DNA of 21,111 nt, taken from NCBI GenBank assembly GCA_963650385.1, contig CAVJLL010000040.1, positions 1-21,111 of the forward strand, read 5' to 3'. The position numbers were made by a program, and so were the translations under genes. Source of the stretch: CAG-791 sp963650385. Lineage in GTDB: Bacteria; Bacillota; Clostridia; Lachnospirales; Lachnospiraceae. Below the pieces are notes generated by a model that was not told where the DNA came from, did no database searches, and saw only the letters and a program-made list of their open reading frames with translations. Below, in pieces: positions 1-6,536 of the stretch (position 1 is its first letter; each line of letters opens with the position of its first letter).

Positions 1-82
1 TTTCAGCAACTGCCTGGATTTCCTTCGTTGCAATGCCCTTTCTCGCGGCATCCATCTGTGTTGTATACGTCCGTTCTTCCAT
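1..82 (-). CDS. thiC: Phosphomethylpyrimidine synthase ThiC, N-terminal fragment
   Basis: Only the first 27 codons lie in the window; the gene continues off the left edge. The predicted start reads MEERTYTTQMDAARKG and then IATKEIQAVAE, which matches the N-terminus typical of ThiC (YTTQMDAARKGI...). ThiC is the radical-SAM enzyme that converts aminoimidazole ribotide to HMP phosphate, the pyrimidine half of thiamin. The ATG (complement of 80-82) follows a strong GGAGG about 7 nt upstream, which decides the start over the internal Met codon. The gene starts about 78 bp inside the 3' end of thiW, in another frame, so the two are probably translationally coupled. It is the third gene of the TPP-riboswitch operon. 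The identification rests on a short stretch, but gene context supports it strongly. Confidence 0.85.
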   Translation of the reverse strand, partial: MEERTYTTQMDAARKGIATKEIQAVAE

Positions 83-596
83 CCTTGTCCTCCAGCTGAC
101 CCTTCAGCCGCTGCAGCAGTCCGGTTCCCGCCATCCACTCGCACAGGAATGCCGCGATCACCGCGCCGCCTGCCGTGCTGATAAAAAACGGTACCACAAA
201 GGTAAACAGCGCCGCCGAGGTGTTCCCCAGAACGAGCACAGCCAGCGGGTACGCCAGCATTCCGCCGATCAGCGACGTGCCGCAGACCTCTCCGAGGTAT
301 GCCGTCCACCGTTTCGCGCTGACGCGGTACAAGATTCCTGCCAGCGCTGCGCCGCACATGCTGCCGGGAAAAGCCAGCACGGTGCCGAGGCCCAGGGCGT
401 TGCGGATCAGGGATGCAAGGAATGCACACGCCACACCGTACCCCGGTCCCAGGAAAATGGCACAGAGTACATTGATCAGGTGCTGCACGGGCGCGCACTT
501 GGCCCCGAAGACCGGGAACGAGAACAGCGAGCCTACCACTGCGATTGCTGCGAATATTGCTGTAAGTGTCAGTTTCTTTACATTGTCAGTTTTCAT
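3..596 (-). CDS. thiW: ECF transporter S component ThiW (predicted thiazole uptake)
   Basis: Integral membrane substrate-binding (S) subunit of an energy-coupling-factor transporter. The ThiW family is predicted to import the thiazole precursor of thiamin together with a shared EcfA/EcfT module, which is not in this window. The protein is very hydrophobic with about five to six membrane segments in residues 8-155. It carries the family stretches FPVFGAKCAPVQHLINVL (28-45), LGPGYGVA (49-56) and LAFPGSMCGA (74-83). The Met at 596 is chosen over the upstream Met at 620 because AGGGAGA precedes it by 5-6 nt and the protein then begins MKTDNVKKLTLTA. The last ~27 residues (DGRTDVYNTDGC...) are hydrophilic, look unlike the family and overlap the start of thiC. 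At 197 aa it is longer than my recollection of the family (about 165-175), so the tail may be a read-on after loss of an earlier stop. It lies 98 bp after thiD. Confidence 0.88.
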   Translation of the reverse strand: MKTDNVKKLTLTAIFAAIAVVGSLFSFPVFGAKCAPVQHLINVLCAIFLGPGYGVACAFLASLIRNALGLGTVLAFPGSMCGAALAGILYRVSAKRWTAYLGEVCGTSLIGGMLAYPLAVLVLGNTSAALFTFVVPFFISTAGGAVIAAFLCEWMAGTGLLQRLKGQLEDKDGRTDVYNTDGCREKGHCNEGNPGSC

Positions 597-694
597 ACGT
601 CTCCCTGCAGTCTCCTGCAAGAAGCGGTAACTCTTTGGGCCGTGCCGCAGCAGTTATGCAGCGGCCGTGCCTTCTGCACCGTCAAAGGGCGGCT

Positions 695-1489
695 TCACCG
701 TTCCGGCTCCGGCAGGCCGTACATGTGATCGAGCGGTCCGGACCCTTTTCCAAGGTCCAGCATCGCCGCAATCGCACCGGTCAGGTAAGCCTTCGCCGCA
801 GAAACGCTCTCTTCGAGCGTCATGCCCCTGGCAAGGCCCGAGGCAATGGCGCTTGAGAGTGTGCAGCCGGTCCCATGGGTATTGGGATTGTCGATGCGTC
901 TGCCGTTAAACCAGGTTCCGCCGCTCTCTGTCAGCAGATAGTCTGCAGCGTCCTGAGTGCCGTGTCCGCCCTTTACAAGGACGGCCGCACCGGTTTCCGC
1001 ATGGATACGGGCTGCCGCCTGCTCCATGTCTGCCTTTGAATGAATCTGCATGCCCGAAAGCGCCTCCGCTTCCGGTATGTTCGGAGTTACCACACATGCA
1101 AGAGGAATCAGTTTTGTTTTCAGTGTCAAAAGCGCTCCTGTCTCCATCAGCGAATGTCCGCTGGTAGAGACCATGACAGGATCCACCACAATGTTCTCTG
1201 CATGGTACTCCGCGAGTTTAGCCGCCGTCGTCTCCATGAGGGAAGCATTGGGAATCATGCCGCATTTCACAGCGTCCGGATAAATATCGGTGAAAACCGC
1301 ATCCAGCTGACTTTCCAGAAACTCCTGCCCGACTTCCATGATTGCCTTCACGCCGGTCGTATTCTGGGCAGTCAGCGCCGTAATCACACTCTCTCCGTAA
1401 ACATGAAGTGCGGTCATGGTCTTCAGATCTGCCTGAATGCCGGCGCCTCCGCAGCTGTCAGAGCCTGCGATTGTTAATGCTGTATACAT
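695..1489 (-). CDS. thiD: Hydroxymethylpyrimidine/phosphomethylpyrimidine kinase ThiD
   Basis: A cytoplasmic ribokinase-fold kinase that phosphorylates HMP to HMP-P and then HMP-PP for thiamin synthesis. At 264 aa it has the usual ThiD length. Visible motifs are the N-terminal ALTIAGSDSCGGAGIQADLKT (residues 4-24), TALTAQNTTGV (38-47), VVDPVMVSTSG (101-111), VTPNIPEAEAL (134-144), LVKGGHG (171-177) and the anion-hole/catalytic HGTGCTLSSAIA (205-216). The ATG is preceded by GGAAAGGAAG at a good distance. It is the first gene after the TPP riboswitch and terminator, with thiW and thiC behind it, so expression should fall when TPP is plentiful. A pyridoxine kinase paralog is the main alternative, but the thiamin operon context and riboswitch argue against it. 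Confidence 0.95.
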   Translation of the reverse strand: MYTALTIAGSDSCGGAGIQADLKTMTALHVYGESVITALTAQNTTGVKAIMEVGQEFLESQLDAVFTDIYPDAVKCGMIPNASLMETTAAKLAEYHAENIVVDPVMVSTSGHSLMETGALLTLKTKLIPLACVVTPNIPEAEALSGMQIHSKADMEQAAARIHAETGAAVLVKGGHGTQDAADYLLTESGGTWFNGRRIDNPNTHGTGCTLSSAIASGLARGMTLEESVSAAKAYLTGAIAAMLDLGKGSGPLDHMYGLPEPER

Positions 1490-1579
1490 GGCAACTTCCT
1501 TTCCATACGCATCACTTTTCTATAGCGGCAGAAGGTGGTGCCCCCGGTCTGCCGTTCTGTCTGGCCAGACATATTAGAG

Positions 1580-1620
1580 AAAAAAGATGCAGATACACCA
1601 ACAATTGGTATATCTGCATC
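1580..1620 (-). terminator. Intrinsic terminator of the TPP riboswitch expression platform
   Basis: On the minus strand a 16-bp stem (GATGCAGATATACCAA pairing with TTGGTGTATCTGCATC, one G-U pair) with a 3-nt loop is followed by six Ts (complement of 1580-1585). It starts about 15 nt after the riboswitch aptamer and ends about 90 nt before the thiD start codon. This is the classic layout for TPP-induced premature termination. The end of aptamer helix P1 plus the following AUAUAU (about 1631-1640) can partly pair with AUAUACC in the 5' arm of the stem (about 1607-1613), giving a plausible antiterminator. That pairing is inference. Confidence 0.92.
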
Positions 1621-1635
1621 GCAAAATCACATATA

Positions 1636-1715
1636 TCCCTACGTTGGCATTATCCAAATCAGGTTACGGGTCTGGACTTGCAGTCCACTCTCAGCCGGTC
1701 TCACCAGCTCCCCTT
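1636..1715 (-). ncRNA. TPP riboswitch (THI element)
   Basis: Read on the minus strand, the region has the conserved order of the thi-box: GGGGAGC at the 5' side, GGCTGAGA, a variable P3 hairpin (GGACTgcAAGTCC), ACCCGTAACCTGAT, then GGATAATGCCAACGTAGGGA. These are the signature single-stranded and helix segments of the TPP aptamer, and the terminal TCCC/GGGG segments close P1. It lies between a candidate promoter (1740-1768) and a terminator, ahead of thiD-thiW-thiC. TPP binding should favour the terminator and switch the operon off. Confidence 0.97.
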
Positions 1716-1739
1716 TTCTGTATCTTTTCTCTGCCTGCA

Positions 1740-1768
1740 ACAATAGCACGTTCCTGCCGCACTTGCAA
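1740..1768 (-). promoter_or_regulatory. Candidate sigma-A promoter for the thiamin operon
   Basis: On the minus strand TTGCAA (complement of 1763-1768), a 17-nt spacer and TATTGT (complement of 1740-1745) occur with a TGC just before the -10, an extended -10 signature. Each hexamer matches consensus at 4 of 6 positions. The expected start site is about 10-20 nt upstream of the riboswitch aptamer, as needed for a riboswitch leader. The -35 box sits only about 14 bp from the hairpin of the neighbouring repeat. Confidence 0.55.
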
Positions 1769-1778
1769 GGAAAACCGC

Positions 1779-1843
1779 ACCGAGGCCTCGTAAGGCCTCT
1801 GGACCGGTTACAGTTCATTCGCCAGCCAAACGACAGGGTGGCG
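1779..1843. repeat. Dispersed palindromic repeat, short copy
   Basis: Two hairpin modules are shared with the element at 20950-21111. Module A (1820-1843) is a 24-bp sequence identical to 20950-20973; its outer CGCCA and TGGCG pair. Module B (1782-1799, GAGGCCT/AGGCCTC around a 4-nt loop) matches 20991-21007 in reverse complement. A and B are therefore inverted relative to each other between the two copies. The copy lies between the stop of the hybrid kinase gene and the promoter of the thiamin operon, both read on the minus strand. Module B is followed on the minus strand by GGTTTTCC, so it might also act as a weak terminator for the kinase gene. Confidence 0.7.
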
Positions 1844-1852
1844 TCTGTCCTG

Positions 1853-4327
1853 TTACAAGATCGCGTCAAAAACGGCCGCCATCTCCTCCATACGGATCGG
1901 CTTGACAATGTGGCCGTTCATGCCGGCCGCAAGGCTCTTCTCCCGGTCCTCCTCAAAAGCATTGGCGGTCATGGCAACGATCGGAATGTCCGCCTTCTGC
2001 GGGTCCGGAAGTGCACGGATCTGCCGGGTTGCCGTGTATCCGTCCATCCTCGGCATCTGAATATCCATCAGCACGAGATCATAGCGGTCGGCCGGTGCCT
2101 CTTTTATGGTCTGAACCGCTTCATCGCCGTCCGATACGCTGTCGATGCGCATCCCGGTCTCCTCCAGAATGGCAATGGCGATCTCGCGGTTGAGCGCATT
2201 GTCCTCCACGAGGAGCGCGCGCCTGCCGCTGTAGTCATACTGCCGGGCCTTCTTTGTTCCCTGCCGGTTCATGGAATGCAGGGAATAATCGCCTGTCCTG
2301 CCCTTTTCCTGTGCGCCCTCGTCTGCCAGACGCAGATTGACATTGACCGTAAAGGTCGAACCTTTTCCTTCCTCGCTCTCGACGTCAATCGTTCCGCCCA
2401 TCATATCGGTCACGATGTTCTTGGTAATCGCCATTCCAAGCCCCGTTCCCTGAATGCCGCTGACCGTGGAGCTCCGCTCCCTTGAAAAGGTGTCGAAAAT
2501 ATGCTTGGTAAACTCCTTGGACATGCCGATGCCGTTGTCCCGGACCGTGAACTCATAGGATGCATACTGCGGCATTCTGCACGGCTTTTCACGGAGGCAG
2601 ACCTCAACCCTTCCGCCGGCGGGCGTGTATTTAATGGCGTTGCCCACAATATTGATCAAAACCTGGCTCAGCCGGAGCTGGTCGGTGATCACATTCTCGT
2701 GCTGCACATCCTGCGTGTCGATGCACAGCTCCTGGCTCTTGGCATTGGCAAGCTCCTGCACGATGGTCAGAAGGTCCTGCAGAAGGTCCGAAATGCGCAT
2801 CGGCTTCTCGTCCAGGGTCACGGAGCCGCTCTCGATGCGGCTCATATCCAGTACCTCGTTGATCAGGCTCAGAAGGTGCGTGCCGGAGGTACTGATTTTG
2901 CCCAGATAATCCTGTACCTTTTCGCGGTCGTCCAGATGCATCTGTGCCAGCGTCGTGAAGCCGAGGATGGCATTCATCGGCGTGCGGATGTCATGCGACA
3001 TGCTGCTGAGGAACGTGGATTTGGCCTTGCTCGCCTGCCGGGATGCCTCCAGTGCAAGGGAGAGCTGCCGTTTCTGCTCCTGGAGCTCGCGCTGGTAGGC
3101 CTCTTCCTTCTCCCGTTCCCGCCGCTCCTGCTCCAGGTGCTCCTGAATGATGTCCTCTATGTTCTGGAAGCCGGCAACGATCCGTCCGTTTTTGTTCAGT
3201 CGGCTCAAATTGAACTGGTAGTTGATGGTTCTGCCGTTCACCTGCATCCGGTAGGTTCCGGTGTATTCCTCCTGAACGGCGAACACCTCCCGAAGGTGAT
3301 CTGCGCTCAGCTCACGCCGCAGCTCCTCGCGGTCGTCCGGGTGCACCTGATCCTCAATCCAGGCGTTCAGGAATTCCTCATAGTAAAAAATACGGTCCCA
3401 CAGCGCATCGATGCGTCCCCTTCCGTACTCGTCATCGAACTTCAGAATCCGGGCCGTTTTGTCCTCCAGATTCACCAGATAGACATAGCGGAAGTTCCGG
3501 GAAAGGCCGTCAAAAACCGACTGGTAGGTTCCCTCCTCCACGACCTCGACCGCCAGAATAACATGCAGCAGCCTCCCATCCGCATCGTTCTCCTCACGGA
3601 TGAGATGGAATTTGCAGCTCCCGGCGACCTTCCCCGTAAATGGGATGACGATATGATTTTTGCCCTGCATGCGTTTTTCAATGGTCCGGATATCCAGGAA
3701 GTCCATCGCCGATGCGTAGCTTTCCTCCTTGGCCAGGCCTTTTATGATGCTCCGGACATTCTCATCAAACCGGTTGGAGCCGGGAACGGTATATCGCCGG
3801 ATATCATCGGTTGTCTTGATGTCGTAATAGGTGTTGCTCTGGACGTTCACGCGGTGCATGGACAGATAGATGTCGGAGATCGCCGCATAGGCGCTGTACA
3901 GGCCTTCTTTCCGCGTTTTCTCCTGAAGAGAGATGATGGACTCGGTGTTGCGGAAGCCTGCCACGAGCTTCAGGGTCTCTCCCTGTTTGGAGATGCGCGT
4001 GTAGAGGCCGCCGAAGTGCTGGAGTCTGCCGTCGAGCGGCACGCGGTAGTTCACCTCGATCCGCTCTCTTCCGTCTGCAAATGCCGCAAGGAGCGTCTCC
4101 GGAGACAGTGCCTTCTTGAAGGCTTCCCGGTCCTCGTTGTACACGCGGTTGTCCGCATAGACGCCCAGAATGTCGGAGTAGCAGAAGTCCTCTGCCACGT
4201 CCAGAATTCCGTCTATGACGTAGCCTTCCAGCTTCACCACGGTGCCGCGGTTGGTTGCCGGCTCGATTACGTAAACATTGAGGTAATCCGCTGTCAGAGC
4301 GGTGATCATATCCCCCAGATTAATCAT
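1853..4327 (-). CDS. Soluble hybrid sensor histidine kinase/response regulator
   Basis: An 824-aa two-component signalling protein. No membrane segment or signal peptide is visible, so it should sense a cytoplasmic signal. Residues 1-390 look like two PAS-type sensor modules: a GFRNTESI end at about 124-131 and a GFQNIEDII end at 386-394 mark repeated units. A charged coiled coil (about 394-435) leads to the HisKA H-box SHDIRTPMNAILGF with H445. The HATPase domain shows the N-box INIVGNAIKYTP (N563), DNGIGM (598-602) and GTGLGMAITK (627-636). A C-terminal receiver domain has DN (709-710), phospho-acceptor D755 in LVLMDIQMPRMDG, T787 and K809. No output or HPt domain is present, so a partner phosphotransfer protein or regulator must be elsewhere. 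The start has GAGGGG 6-7 nt upstream. It appears to be monocistronic. Its signal is unknown. Confidence 0.93.
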   Translation of the reverse strand: MINLGDMITALTADYLNVYVIEPATNRGTVVKLEGYVIDGILDVAEDFCYSDILGVYADNRVYNEDREAFKKALSPETLLAAFADGRERIEVNYRVPLDGRLQHFGGLYTRISKQGETLKLVAGFRNTESIISLQEKTRKEGLYSAYAAISDIYLSMHRVNVQSNTYYDIKTTDDIRRYTVPGSNRFDENVRSIIKGLAKEESYASAMDFLDIRTIEKRMQGKNHIVIPFTGKVAGSCKFHLIREENDADGRLLHVILAVEVVEEGTYQSVFDGLSRNFRYVYLVNLEDKTARILKFDDEYGRGRIDALWDRIFYYEEFLNAWIEDQVHPDDREELRRELSADHLREVFAVQEEYTGTYRMQVNGRTINYQFNLSRLNKNGRIVAGFQNIEDIIQEHLEQERREREKEEAYQRELQEQKRQLSLALEASRQASKAKSTFLSSMSHDIRTPMNAILGFTTLAQMHLDDREKVQDYLGKISTSGTHLLSLINEVLDMSRIESGSVTLDEKPMRISDLLQDLLTIVQELANAKSQELCIDTQDVQHENVITDQLRLSQVLINIVGNAIKYTPAGGRVEVCLREKPCRMPQYASYEFTVRDNGIGMSKEFTKHIFDTFSRERSSTVSGIQGTGLGMAITKNIVTDMMGGTIDVESEEGKGSTFTVNVNLRLADEGAQEKGRTGDYSLHSMNRQGTKKARQYDYSGRRALLVEDNALNREIAIAILEETGMRIDSVSDGDEAVQTIKEAPADRYDLVLMDIQMPRMDGYTATRQIRALPDPQKADIPIVAMTANAFEEDREKSLAAGMNGHIVKPIRMEEMAAVFDAIL

Positions 4328-4451
4328 GGCATTCCCCTCGTGCTGGTGCAGTGCATTGATGTCTTAGGTGTATTCTAACATGTTCGGTGTGTTTGCGGGA
4401 ATGTCTGTGTTCGGGGAGGGCGGGCCCGGCGAATGGGTTTGGCGGGCAGGT

Positions 4452-4714
4452 CGGGCCCGGCAAAGCGGATGTGGCTGGCTCATGTTGAATCCGCAGGGAT
4501 TCTCTATGCGCATCGCGCCTTCGCCTGACGTGCCGGTCTGCGCGCTAAAACTCGCGCCGCATGCCGGATTCCTGGCCTTCGCCGGTATGCTTTCTGCGGC
4601 GCTCAGACAACGCGCTTCGTCCGGCAGGCGAATCTGCTCTGCACATGAGAATCCAGCTGCGAATTCAAAAATCGCCAGCCACATTCCGTTTGCCCGGGCC
4701 CTTACATTGTTTCG
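4452..4714 (+). repeat. Long inverted repeat, left copy (~263 bp)
   Basis: This block is matched in reverse complement by 8066-8330. By eye I count four substitutions and two 1-nt indels over about 265 bp. It contains several possible hairpins: GAATCC/GGATTC around GCAG (4487-4502), GCGC-ATC-GCGC (about 4508-4518), and a large one with arms GCGCCGCATGCCGG and CCGGTATGC...TGCGGCGC (about 4554-4602). Open reading frames cross it, but none resembles a known protein or has a convincing start. I regard it as a structured intergenic repeat of unknown family. With the right copy it encloses the HTH-dehydrogenase and epimerase genes. The rest of the gene-free stretch 4328-5018 holds GC-rich GGGCCCGGC repeats on its left, then two 24-bp direct repeats and the regulatory region of the next gene. 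Confidence 0.88.
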
Positions 4715-4812
4715 ACCGGGACAAACACACAAGATACAATCCAATTGCCGCCTTGCCGCTTGGCTGGTGAACAAGCTGTAGTCAGACTCTTACATTGTCT
4801 CTATCGGGACAA
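4701..4812 (+). repeat. Pair of 24-bp direct repeats
   Basis: 4701-4724 and 4789-4812 share 21 of 24 bases. Both begin CTTACATTGT and end CGGGACAA; the TTGTC/GACAA ends of the second copy can pair. They are 88 bp apart in the leader region of the HTH-dehydrogenase gene. The first overlaps the right end of the long inverted repeat, and a degraded form (CTTACACTGTTTCG) is present at the matching end of the other copy (about 8066-8080, complement). Function unknown; they could be boundary sequences of a repeat family. Confidence 0.6.
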
Positions 4813-4898
4813 GCACAATTTGCAAGCCTGTGGTATCAGCGAAAGGAGTGGTGCTTCCATCAAGCCTTGTCACAGACAGAGGCGGCTACATACTGAGA

Positions 4899-4915
4899 TG
4901 TAATTATTAATAACA
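4899..4915. promoter_or_regulatory. Operator-like palindrome, distal copy
   Basis: TGTAAT-TATTA-ATAACA: arms of six bases with five of six complementary, around a 5-bp A/T spacer. It matches the 17-bp proximal palindrome at 4983-4999 at 13 of 17 positions, with all but one mismatch in the spacer. It lies 103 bp upstream of the start of a gene whose product has an N-terminal Xre-type DNA-binding domain. Interpretation as a binding site is inference. Confidence 0.5.
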
Positions 4916-4929
4916 TTTTGTGTAGGCTA

Positions 4930-4958
4930 TTGTGTGAAGAATTTAGAAATGCTACGAT
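4930..4958 (+). promoter_or_regulatory. Candidate promoter for the HTH-dehydrogenase gene
   Basis: TTGTGT (4930-4935), a 17-bp spacer and TACGAT (4953-4958); a modest match to sigma-A consensus. An alternative perfect TATAAT lies at 4990-4995, inside the proximal palindrome, but has no clear -35 box. Either start would be flanked or covered by the two palindromes. Confidence 0.35.
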
Positions 4959-4982
4959 AGGCAGGATAAAAAAGAATATATC

Positions 4983-4999
4983 TGTTATATATAATAACA
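4983..4999. promoter_or_regulatory. Operator-like palindrome, proximal copy (contains TATAAT)
   Basis: TGTTAT-ATATA-ATAACA: perfectly complementary 6-base arms around a 5-bp spacer, 19 bp before the start codon at 5019. A consensus -10 hexamer TATAAT (4990-4995) lies within it. The ribosome binding site GAGAGGG follows at 5009-5015. Its centre is 84 bp from the centre of the distal copy, close to eight helical turns, so two bound proteins would face the same side of the DNA. Confidence 0.55.
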
Positions 5000-5018
5000 T
5001 TGCAATCAGAGAGGGAAT

Positions 5019-6536
5019 ATGAGACAGTTTAATCAGGAGGCGCTGGCAAATCTTACAGCGCAGAAGCGCAAGGAGAAGGGAATTACACAGCAGCAGCTGG
5101 CGGAGCAGACGGGGATTCACCGGACGATGCTGAGTCATATCGAAATGGGTGAGTATATGCCGTCGATTCCGCAGCTTCAGGCGCTGAGTGAGGTGCTGGG
5201 GTTTGATCTGGAGGATGTTTTTACAGAGGCACCGAAGCCGAAAAGTGATCCGCAGCTCCGGGCGGAGGAAACGATAGCGAACAGGAGGAAGGAAGGGAAT
5301 CCGATCCGGATTGCCGTTGCCGGTACGGGATATGTCGGACTTTCGCTGGCGGCGCTTCTGTCGCAGCACAATCCGGTGACAGCCGTAGATATTGTGCCGG
5401 AGAAGGTGGATAAGATCAACCGGCGCATTTCGCCCATTCAGGATGAATACATTGAGAAGTTTTTCCGGGAGGAGGCGCTTGATCTGACGGCGACAACGGA
5501 TGCAGAGAGTGCGTACCGGTCGGCGGATCTGGTCATCATATCCACGCCTACCAACTATGATACGAAGAAGAATTATTTTGATACTTCTGCGGTGGAGGCG
5601 GTCATCGAGCTGGTTCTCTCGGTGAACCCGGACGCGGTCATGGTGATCAAGTCGACGATCCCGGTCGGGTATACGAGGTCGGCACGGGAGCGGTACGATA
5701 CCGACCAAATCCTGTTTTCCCCGGAATTCCTGCGGGAGTCGAAGGCGCTCTATGACAACCTGTATCCGTCGCGGATCATTGTCGGTCTGGATACAGAGGA
5801 TGCGCAGCAGAAGGAGGCGGCGGAGCTGTTCGCGGCGCTTCTGCGGGAGGGCGCTTACAAGAAAAACATCGATACGCTCCTGATGGGTCTTACCGAGGCG
5901 GAGGCGGTGAAGCTTTTTGCCAATACGTATCTGGCGCTTCGCGTGTCCTATTTTAATGAGCTGGACACCTATGCGGAGACCAAGGGCCTGAGCACGCGCG
6001 ACATCATAAACGGCGTATGCCTGGATCCGCGGATCGGAACGCATTACAACAACCCATCCTTTGGCTATGGCGGATATTGCCTGCCGAAGGATACCAAGCA
6101 GCTCCTGGCCAACTACGAGGACGTGCCGGAGAACCTGATCGAGGCCATCGTGGAATCCAACCGGACGCGGAAGGACTTTATCGCAGACCGGGTTCTGGAC
6201 ATTGCGGGCGCCTACGGGAATTCCGCGCAGTACGACAAGGCACGAGAGCACGAGGTTGTCGTGGGCGTGTACCGCCTGACGATGAAGGCGAACTCGGATA
6301 ATTTCCGCCAGAGCTCCATCCAGGGCGTCATGAAACGGATCAAGGCCAAGGGTGCGAAGGTGGTGATCTATGAGCCGACGCTGGAGGACGGAACAACCTT
6401 TTTCGGGAGCCTTGTGGTGAACGAGCTGGAGAAATTCAAGGAAATGTCGCAGGCCATCATCGCAAACCGCTACAGCACCGCGCTGGATGACGTGAAAGAA
6501 AAGGTATATACAAGAGACCTATTCCACATTGATTAG
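5019..6536 (+). CDS. Xre-type HTH domain fused to UDP-glucose 6-dehydrogenase
   Basis: A 505-aa protein in two parts. Residues 7-63 form a Xre/Cro-type helix-turn-helix (LTAQKRKEKGITQQQLAEQ, then TGIHRTMLSHIEMGEYMPS), and residues 64-94 are a charged linker. From residue 95 it is a complete UDP-glucose dehydrogenase of the E. coli/Klebsiella Ugd type. It has the NAD-binding AGTGYVGLSLA (101-111), DIVPEKVDKIN (124-134), STPTNYD (175-181), KSTIPVGYT (211-219), FSPEFLRES (233-241), catalytic Lys K298 in AVKLFANTYLALRVSYFNEL, and the active-site Cys C354 in GYGGYCLPKDTK. It should oxidise UDP-glucose to UDP-glucuronate with two NAD. The stand-alone enzyme is about 390 aa, so the HTH is an extra domain. 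The two parts share one reading frame without any visible break. RBS GAGAGGG. The epimerase gene follows after a tandem repeat. Autoregulation through the upstream palindromes is inferred, not shown. Confidence 0.93.
   Translation: MRQFNQEALANLTAQKRKEKGITQQQLAEQTGIHRTMLSHIEMGEYMPSIPQLQALSEVLGFDLEDVFTEAPKPKSDPQLRAEETIANRRKEGNPIRIAVAGTGYVGLSLAALLSQHNPVTAVDIVPEKVDKINRRISPIQDEYIEKFFREEALDLTATTDAESAYRSADLVIISTPTNYDTKKNYFDTSAVEAVIELVLSVNPDAVMVIKSTIPVGYTRSARERYDTDQILFSPEFLRESKALYDNLYPSRIIVGLDTEDAQQKEAAELFAALLREGAYKKNIDTLLMGLTEAEAVKLFANTYLALRVSYFNELDTYAETKGLSTRDIINGVCLDPRIGTHYNNPSFGYGGYCLPKDTKQLLANYEDVPENLIEAIVESNRTRKDFIADRVLDIAGAYGNSAQYDKAREHEVVVGVYRLTMKANSDNFRQSSIQGVMKRIKAKGAKVVIYEPTLEDGTTFFGSLVVNELEKFKEMSQAIIANRYSTALDDVKEKVYTRDLFHID

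Noticed and set aside
2501..4378. 625-codon open frame on the plus strand opposite the hybrid kinase
   Set aside because: It is antisense to a clear histidine kinase with all motifs in place, and its length is a by-product of GC-rich codon use. Similar long antisense frames lie opposite ppk, ppx, the PHP-HAD gene and the dehydrogenase.
4368..4781. Open frame of 137 codons over the left long repeat, with a similar frame of 139 codons on the minus strand at 8036-8455
   Set aside because: The shared ~80 residues follow simply from near-identical repeat DNA. Other frames are also open, no RBS is convincing, the flanks diverge at once, and the peptide has no recognised domain.
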